This document shows positions 53,934 through 58,854 of a DNA stretch of 58,854 nucleotides, in pieces. Numbering within the stretch: the first letter of the stretch is position 1; each line of letters starts with the position of its first letter. The DNA is taken from positions 1 to 58,854 of the forward strand of contig NZ_LNYB01000009.1 of assembly GCF_001467625.1 (NCBI RefSeq), given 5' to 3'. The position numbers and the translations under genes are program-made. Source of the stretch: Legionella feeleii. Its GTDB lineage: Bacteria; Pseudomonadota; Gammaproteobacteria; Legionellales; Legionellaceae. The notes below the pieces were generated by a model. That model was not told the origin of the DNA, searched no databases, and saw only the letters and a program-made list of their open reading frames with translations.

Positions 53934-56900
53934 ATGACTGCAAGTAAAGAAAAACAATCTAAATTCATAGAACTCACTCCAGAAGATATTAGACTTATTA
54001 GAGAAAGTTTAGGGTTATCTCAAGCAGAGGCGGGAGAGTTAATTGGAGGCGGACCACGAGCCTTTTCTAAATATGAAAATGGAATTATTAGACCTGCATC
54101 TTCAATACAGATATTACTAAGATTATTAAAAGATGATCCCAGCGCTATAAACAGAATAGCTGGACGAAAAATAGTGCCTATTGATAATGATAGCTTGTTG
54201 CCATTTGAATGTTCAAAAGAACACATTGCCGCACTTAATCCTTATAAATTTACTCAACTGATAAGGCGGCTTCTGAATGCTGAAGCACATAGCAATAACA
54301 TTCAGAAAGATGGTATACACGTAGCTTCAATCATTACTGCACCTGATGGTGGAGAGGACGCTAGAATAGAATGGTCCGGCGGTCCAGAGCATACCAAATA
54401 TCTTCCTTCTCGATTATGTCAATTTCAACTGAAAGCAACAGATATTAATTCAAAAAAAGCTGGAAAGGATGTTTTGACTTCCGCTGGAAATGCTCAACCT
54501 ATGATTACAAGTGTTCTGGAGGCAGGCGGTGCCTATATTATGCTTTGCGCTCGTGCATGCACAAAACGCAAAATACAGGAATGTCAGGAAGAAATAATTA
54601 CCAATTTATGTGCGGTTGGTTTAAATGCATCCAATACAAACATTAAATTTCTTGATGCGGATCAAATCGCCAATTGGGTCAATAATTATCCTTCTGTGGC
54701 AACTTGGGTACTAGAGCAAACACACACTAATATTGCTGGACCTTTTCGAACTTTGGAACATTGGGCTGGCAGGTATGAGTATAATTCAATTTGGGTTACT
54801 GACTCTCGACTTATAGAAATTCAAAAAAGATTACAAGCATCGATCAGTATACCGCAAAGTGTAATCCGGATAGTGGGACCATCTGGGATTGGTAAATCAA
54901 GGCTTGTACTTGAGGCACTTGGTTCTTTTGATTTAGAAAATGAAGATAACAGTTCGTTTCAAAATTTGGTATTGTATGGAGTGGAATCAGAGATTGGATC
55001 TCAAATTGTAAAGCAAATTATTCAAAATTTGGTTGATATAGGAACGAGATTAGTAATCGTTGTCGATCAATGTGTTGAGGAGACACATCTTGATTTGGTA
55101 TCTATAGCTAAGCGGTCTGGAAGTAAAATTTCTCTTGTCACTATTGATTATGAGATACCCAATAATTACCAGTTTTCAAACGATATAGTCTTGGTAGGTA
55201 CTGCTAATTCTTTAGTAATAGATGGTATTATCAAAAATATTTTACCAAATCTTCCTGCAGAAGATCACCAGCGCTTGGTTAAATTTTCTAATGGATTTCC
55301 TCAAATAGCTCAGTTGATTGCTTCTACCTGGAATAGAAATACATCTATTTCTTCGGCCAGCGATAGTATCCTTATTGAAAAAATCATTTTAGGACGGAAT
55401 CCTCATCGTCCTGAATTACTACAAATAGCTGCACAATTACTTAGCGTGTTTGGGCTTTTAGGAATCAAAAAACCTCTTGATAGTGATCTTAAAGAAATAA
55501 TAGTGTTGGCTCATAATTACACGATTGATGATCTATATGTTGCTTTTGAAAGTTTGTGTAACCGACAGGTAGCACAACAACGTGGCCGTTTAATTATACT
55601 TCAGCCAATACCTGTTGCACTTAATTTGGCTGAAAAGCAGTGGAACCAATGGAGTCAAGATAATTGGGACGAAGTACTAACTGGCTCTTTAAATAAAATT
55701 CTTCGAAAACGCGCTGCAAGACAACTTGCACTTCTTAATACAACCCGAATTGCCAAAGATGTCGTGAAACATGTATGTCGTTTTGATGGTCCGTTATATT
55801 CATTAGAAAAAATATCTTTAGATGGAAATATGGAGGTTTTATCATGCCTAGCAGAAGTGGACGCAGAAGTTGTGGTGACTGTATTAGATAATGTAATAAA
55901 TTCTTTGAGTTTATCTGAAATCCAGCTAATACCCATCGAAGTGCGTCGGTATTTAATCTGGGCACTTGAAAAAATAGCTTTCGTTGAAAATACCTTTGAA
56001 GACGGGGCAAATCTACTGCTCAAATTAGCTCTTACTGAAAATAAGTTTAGTGGAAATGATGCCACTACTAAGTTCAAATCCCTTTTCCCTGTCAGTTTAG
56101 CTAATACAGAGACAGGCCCAGAATTAAGATTGCAATTTCTAGATAATATTTTAACAAGTAGTGATTCGAAACAACTTTTATTAGCAACGGAAGCATTACT
56201 GGAGGGTACTAAAACTGATTCTCTCTTCCGCTGGATTGGGCCAGAAATACAGGGTAGTCGTCCTGTATTAAAATCCTGGGCACCCGCCTGTTCCGACGAG
56301 GTGTTGGGTTATGTAAAAGAATGTGCAAATAGAGTAGTGAGGTTAGCTATACGAAATGATGAAATTGGTGAACGAGCAAGATCTGGATTGGGTAGCCAAT
56401 TTAGAATATTTATTCTCAGAGGGTTGATTATTGAGGTAGAAAAATGGGTAGATGAGGTTTCAAAAAGTCATTCTTATTGGCCTGAAGCTTTAGATTCTCT
56501 TAACGATGCCCTTAAATATGACCTCAATACGAATGATAATGAAAATTATACTTCAGTTAAGAACTTAACTGCCAAGCTTGCTCCATCCAACATAAATGAT
56601 CGCCTACGTTTTCTTGTAACAGAAATGCCTTGGGATTATCCTGCAAATGAAAAGCTGGATTTTGAAGAGCGTTCTAAGCGGCAAATCGAAACTATTGAAC
56701 AGCTTGTTAGAGACTTAATGCATCATGAAGTAATTTTATTACAATTTTTGCCAGAATTAAGCTCAGGCTCTCAACGCATGGCAGTATGGTTTGGTCGAGC
56801 TCTTGCCAAATATGTACAAGACTCTACTTTGTGGGAAAGGCATATAATTGGAGCTATTGAGTCTGTCGTTCCGGCTAATCGAAATTTTTCTCTTCTGGCA

Positions 56901-57995
56901 GGATATTACGCTACCCTCGCTAAAAAAGATCCGCACGCTTATGAAAAATTTAAACAACGAGCCTCAACATCTCCTGACTTGGCTCCTGGCCTGCCATTAG
57001 TATTTTGTGTGGCTGGTATTTGTGAGCATGACATTATATTAATATGTAAACTATTGAAGGATTTGATAATACCTTCGTTTGCAATCCATCAATGGGCTTA
57101 TGGTGGCGTTCTTTCAAAATTATCTCCTAAAACCGTAGCGTTATTGTTTGATCAGTTATTTAAAATGGATAGCCAATATTATTTTGTAGGCCTTAACTTA
57201 ATGAGCATGTACACTCATGATCAAAAAGTTCGTTTGGAAAACTTACGACCTCAACTTATTAATGCTGCTGAATATTTAGGCCAAAAATTGAAAACTCAAA
57301 GCAGTTTTCAACGAGATTCATTTGAGTTTATTGAAATGATAAAATGGCTTCTTCTGAAAGGTGCTCAGGATACAGATGCACAAGTTGTTGCAAAAACTCT
57401 TGCCAAGCATTTAGTTATCAAAGAAACAGGGTTGATAATTGATTTTATTAAACCATTGCTGCCAATATTATTAGCAGATTTTTCACAGATCGTTTGGCCA
57501 ATCATAAGCAAGACAATCATTTCTGATAAAATAAATGCCTGGCATTTGGAGCTGGCTCTTGGTAGCAATCTGTCGTTTGATAATAGCCACAATCCACCGA
57601 TATTAAGTCTTCCAAAAGATATGTTATATACGTGGTGTCACGCCCATGGCAGTGTTGGGGCGGCTTTTATTGCAAGCATAATACCGGTTCTTGAAAATCA
57701 AAAATCTGATATATCAACAAAATGTGAGTTTCACCAAATTACTAAATGGCTGATAGATGAGTTTGGTGAGTATGATGACGTATTAAGAGCATTAGATAAA
57801 AATATGCATACTTTTAGTTGGTCTGGAGCACCAATAAATTATTATATTCGTTACGAATATCCTTTTACTCTTATTAAGAATCATCCTAAGGGGAAAGTGC
57901 GACAATGGGTGAAGAGAACTTTAACTAATCTTAAATCCCAGATTGATTCCGAATCCATTAGAGAAGAGGAGCAGGGTGTTGCCTGGGACAATTAA
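53934..57995 (+). CDS. MqsA-type HTH - PD-(D/E)XK nuclease-like - P-loop NTPase protein, candidate defence gene
   Basis: The product has 1353 residues. Residues 14-69 (LTPEDIRLIRESLGLSQAEA... FSKYENG) look like the MqsA-type helix-turn-helix. Next, about 85-240, a restriction-nuclease-like part has TAPDGGEDARIEW (Asp142) and FQLKAT (Gln165, Lys167), the GxxD...QxK pattern of Mrr-like nucleases. A P-loop NTPase follows: Walker A GPSGIGKS (Lys321) and Walker B LVIVVDQC (Asp378). The remaining 800 residues are helical and unrecognised, perhaps a sensor. This is the general plan of STAND-type defence ATPases (effector, NTPase, sensor). The ATG has AGGA ten bases upstream; a GTG 42 bases earlier lies in the leader hairpin. 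Confidence 0.72.
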   Translation: MTASKEKQSKFIELTPEDIRLIRESLGLSQAEAGELIGGGPRAFSKYENGIIRPASSIQILLRLLKDDPSAINRIAGRKIVPIDNDSLLPFECSKEHIAALNPYKFTQLIRRLLNAEAHSNNIQKDGIHVASIITAPDGGEDARIEWSGGPEHTKYLPSRLCQFQLKATDINSKKAGKDVLTSAGNAQPMITSVLEAGGAYIMLCARACTKRKIQECQEEIITNLCAVGLNASNTNIKFLDADQIANWVNNYPSVATWVLEQTHTNIAGPFRTLEHWAGRYEYNSIWVTDSRLIEIQKRLQASISIPQSVIRIVGPSGIGKSRLVLEALGSFDLENEDNSSFQNLVLYGVESEIGSQIVKQIIQNLVDIGTRLVIVVDQCVEETHLDLVSIAKRSGSKISLVTIDYEIPNNYQFSNDIVLVGTANSLVIDGIIKNILPNLPAEDHQRLVKFSNGFPQIAQLIASTWNRNTSISSASDSILIEKIILGRNPHRPELLQIAAQLLSVFGLLGIKKPLDSDLKEIIVLAHNYTIDDLYVAFESLCNRQVAQQRGRLIILQPIPVALNLAEKQWNQWSQDNWDEVLTGSLNKILRKRAARQLALLNTTRIAKDVVKHVCRFDGPLYSLEKISLDGNMEVLSCLAEVDAEVVVTVLDNVINSLSLSEIQLIPIEVRRYLIWALEKIAFVENTFEDGANLLLKLALTENKFSGNDATTKFKSLFPVSLANTETGPELRLQFLDNILTSSDSKQLLLATEALLEGTKTDSLFRWIGPEIQGSRPVLKSWAPACSDEVLGYVKECANRVVRLAIRNDEIGERARSGLGSQFRIFILRGLIIEVEKWVDEVSKSHSYWPEALDSLNDALKYDLNTNDNENYTSVKNLTAKLAPSNINDRLRFLVTEMPWDYPANEKLDFEERSKRQIETIEQLVRDLMHHEVILLQFLPELSSGSQRMAVWFGRALAKYVQDSTLWERHIIGAIESVVPANRNFSLLAGYYATLAKKDPHAYEKFKQRASTSPDLAPGLPLVFCVAGICEHDIILICKLLKDLIIPSFAIHQWAYGGVLSKLSPKTVALLFDQLFKMDSQYYFVGLNLMSMYTHDQKVRLENLRPQLINAAEYLGQKLKTQSSFQRDSFEFIEMIKWLLLKGAQDTDAQVVAKTLAKHLVIKETGLIIDFIKPLLPILLADFSQIVWPIISKTIISDKINAWHLELALGSNLSFDNSHNPPILSLPKDMLYTWCHAHGSVGAAFIASIIPVLENQKSDISTKCEFHQITKWLIDEFGEYDDVLRALDKNMHTFSWSGAPINYYIRYEYPFTLIKNHPKGKVRQWVKRTLTNLKSQIDSESIREEEQGVAWDN

Positions 57996-58014
57996 AATCA
58001 GGCTTTGCTGATTT
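57995..58014 (+). terminator. Terminator after the large nuclease-NTPase gene
   Basis: Arms AAATCAG and CTGATTT with a GCTTTG loop overlap the stop codon and are followed by ATTGATTT. Confidence 0.6.
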
Positions 58015-58028
58015 ATTGATTTAAACAT

Positions 58029-58064
58029 GCCCACGCTATTTTTTGTTCAATGAGTCGCGTGGGC
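58029..58064 (+). terminator. Second hairpin near the right element end
   Basis: Eight-base arms GCCCACGC and GCGTGGGC flank a 20-base loop rich in T and are followed by TTTAAT. It may be a second terminator. Confidence 0.5.
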
Positions 58065-58136
58065 TTTAATAATCATTGTGAATGAAAGAGTCTTGTTATT
58101 AACAAATGAGCAGTATCTTTCAATATCAAAAATATT

Positions 58137-58157
58137 TGTTGGTACTTTTGTTGGTAC
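58137..58157. repeat. Right copy of the GTTGGTA arm repeat
   Basis: GTTGGTA at 58138-58144 and 58150-58156 repeats, with the same 12-base offset, the forward pair at 43033 and 43045. The two 21-base blocks differ at three positions. Confidence 0.6.
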
Positions 58158-58210
58158 ATTTAAAATAAACCAAAAATTTCATCAATAAAATCAACACCAC
58201 AGGAATTGAA

Positions 58211-58233
58211 TTCAATTCCCGCCGCCTCCACCA
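58211..58233 (+). repeat. Right attachment repeat (attR)
   Basis: The 19 bases ATTCCCGCCGCCTCCACCA (58215-58233) equal the 3' end of ssrA. No tRNA or tmRNA body surrounds this copy, which marks the right boundary of the element. Confidence 0.9.
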
Positions 58234-58263
58234 AATTAAAATTCATTTCTATCTTTCATGTAG

Positions 58264-58281
58264 GTTGGGTCGCGACCCAAC
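58264..58281. repeat. REP-like perfect palindrome
   Basis: GTTGGGTCGCGACCCAAC is a perfect 18-base palindrome between TGTAG and ATT, the style of short intergenic repeats seen in Legionella and other gammaproteobacteria. It lies just outside the element. Confidence 0.6.
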
Positions 58282-58404
58282 ATTCGAGTGAATTTAATAT
58301 CCCCAACTCAAATCTTTCAACGTAACCAAATTATTCCCGAGAGAACAGCTAGTAGACTTGATGTAGTGAAACGGAATCAAGGTTTCATACTGTAAAAACC
58401 TTGG

Positions 58405-58745
58405 TTACGCCTTTGGCTGCACCATGGCTACGCTTGCTTGATGAGCGTAGGCTGGCATTTTGCTTATAATGTGAAACTGATAATCTTTCTCATCCCCAGA
58501 AAATTCGAGCATGCCTAATTCACATAGATGGTTACAAAAGGCATGCACGGTTTTTTGTAGTGATGGCGTATTGTCAAAAAAATCAGGAGGCACAAGCTCA
58601 GGATGGTACCTACTAAATTCTTGTAATCTTTCGATACAGCGAGGAACATTGCAATAAAGTTTAATATGACCTACAACTTTCCTAACACAAAAATATGGCT
58701 CACGATTACTATTGCAGATGAATGAATGGTAAATTGACGTGGTCT
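58405..58745 (-). pseudogene. Gene remnant without a start codon
   Basis: An open frame of 113 codons (58405 to 58745 on the reverse strand) reads like a real protein (for example YFCVRKVVGHIKLYCN, PPDFFDNTPSLQKTVHAF) but has no ATG or TTG and only one GTG, at its 62nd-last codon. It ends upstream at a TAG. The family is not recognised. The beginning of the gene seems lost, possibly to an insertion; the DNA beyond holds GTCTAA, TAGAT, TTAGAC (58742-58758). The 62-residue product from the GTG is the alternative. Confidence 0.4.
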
Positions 58746-58854
58746 AATAGATTTAGACACCCCAGTGAGTTATGCTCGAATCTGGTGTATGTGAAAAATA
58801 AATTAGGTGGCGTATCCTGTTGATTGTTCGCCAAGAACATAATCAACAAAAGGA

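Larger units (their letters stand above)
42896..58233 (+). mobile_element. Integrative element in the 3' end of ssrA (about 15.3 kb)
   Basis: The element runs from the ssrA 3' end to a repeat of that end at 58211-58233. Its contents are an integrase beside the left end, AlpA, replication genes, a DUF5681 protein and defence genes (a restriction-modification set and an HTH-nuclease-NTPase protein). The DNA is visibly more AT-rich than the flanks. There are no capsid, tail or conjugation genes, so it resembles a P4-like or PICI-like phage satellite more than a prophage or ICE. That it is mobile now is inference. Confidence 0.88.

Noticed and set aside
55655-56077. Reverse frame of 140 codons
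   Set aside because: It is the shadow of the long nuclease-NTPase gene.
58211-58233. T-arm-like sequence considered as a tRNA 3' end
   Set aside because: No D-arm, anticodon arm or acceptor partner precedes it; it is the attR copy of the ssrA end.
58264-58281. Palindrome considered as a CRISPR repeat
   Set aside because: Only one copy is present with no spacer pattern; no CRISPR array is seen anywhere in the window.

Overview
The window looks like a chromosome segment of a Legionella species that is probably not L. pneumophila itself. Four things support this. The tmRNA tag reads ANDENFAGEAIAA, close to the known Legionella tag. A SidP-type phosphoinositide phosphatase sits between mmsA and dapB, as in L. 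pneumophila. A ProQ/FinO protein of the RocC type lies near a tkt-gap-pgk-pyk operon. Proteins that look like Dot/Icm effectors are dense (pentapeptide/C26 hydrolase, kinase-like, Fic-like, DUF2235-like, CaaX-ending, CX5R phosphatase). All assignments come from reading motifs and gene order; no database search was possible.

Region 1 (1-22.4 kb) is accessory-rich chromosome with many single-gene units. It holds a pentapeptide-repeat/peptidase C26 fusion, a LuxR-type regulator with a TTG start, LdcA, a membrane protein, two tiny reverse genes (one with an eIF4E-binding-like motif), a divergent protein kinase, an SMP-30 lactonase, a DUF72 protein, a protein with two internal repeats, a Ser-Asp-His hydrolase, a secreted trypsin-like protease, a Fic-like large protein, an arylamine N-acetyltransferase, a small secreted protein, a methyltransferase/flavoprotein pair, an FAD oxidase, a CaaX-ending protein and a Mut7-C RNase protein.

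Region 2 (22.5-42.5 kb) is mostly core metabolism. A reverse operon mmsA-mmsB-acs-nfi handles valine catabolism and acetate activation. It is followed by a dodecin-like protein, sidP, dapB, a YqaE-like membrane protein, rocC, the reverse operon tkt-gap-pgk-pyk, a membrane protein and oligopeptidase A (prlC).

Region 3 (42.5-58.2 kb) is an integrated element of about 15.3 kb in the 3' end of ssrA. The tmRNA (42524-42918) is intact, and its last 19 bases recur at 58215-58233. The backbone is a P4-type integrase, AlpA, two small paralogous proteins, a primase-polymerase/helicase with an iteron cluster next to it, and a DUF5681 protein. There are no capsid or conjugation genes, which resembles a phage satellite. 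The cargo is a pair of membrane proteins, an XRE regulator, a restriction-modification set (HTH-fused C5 methylase, Vsr nuclease, MvaI/BcnI-type endonuclease) and a 1353-residue protein joining an MqsA-type HTH, a PD-(D/E)XK-like nuclease, a P-loop NTPase and a long C-terminal region. That last gene has its own strong promoter with a palindrome between the -35 and -10 boxes. It is the best candidate here for an undescribed, probably anti-phage, single-gene system.

Right of the element are a REP-like palindrome and a gene remnant without a start codon.
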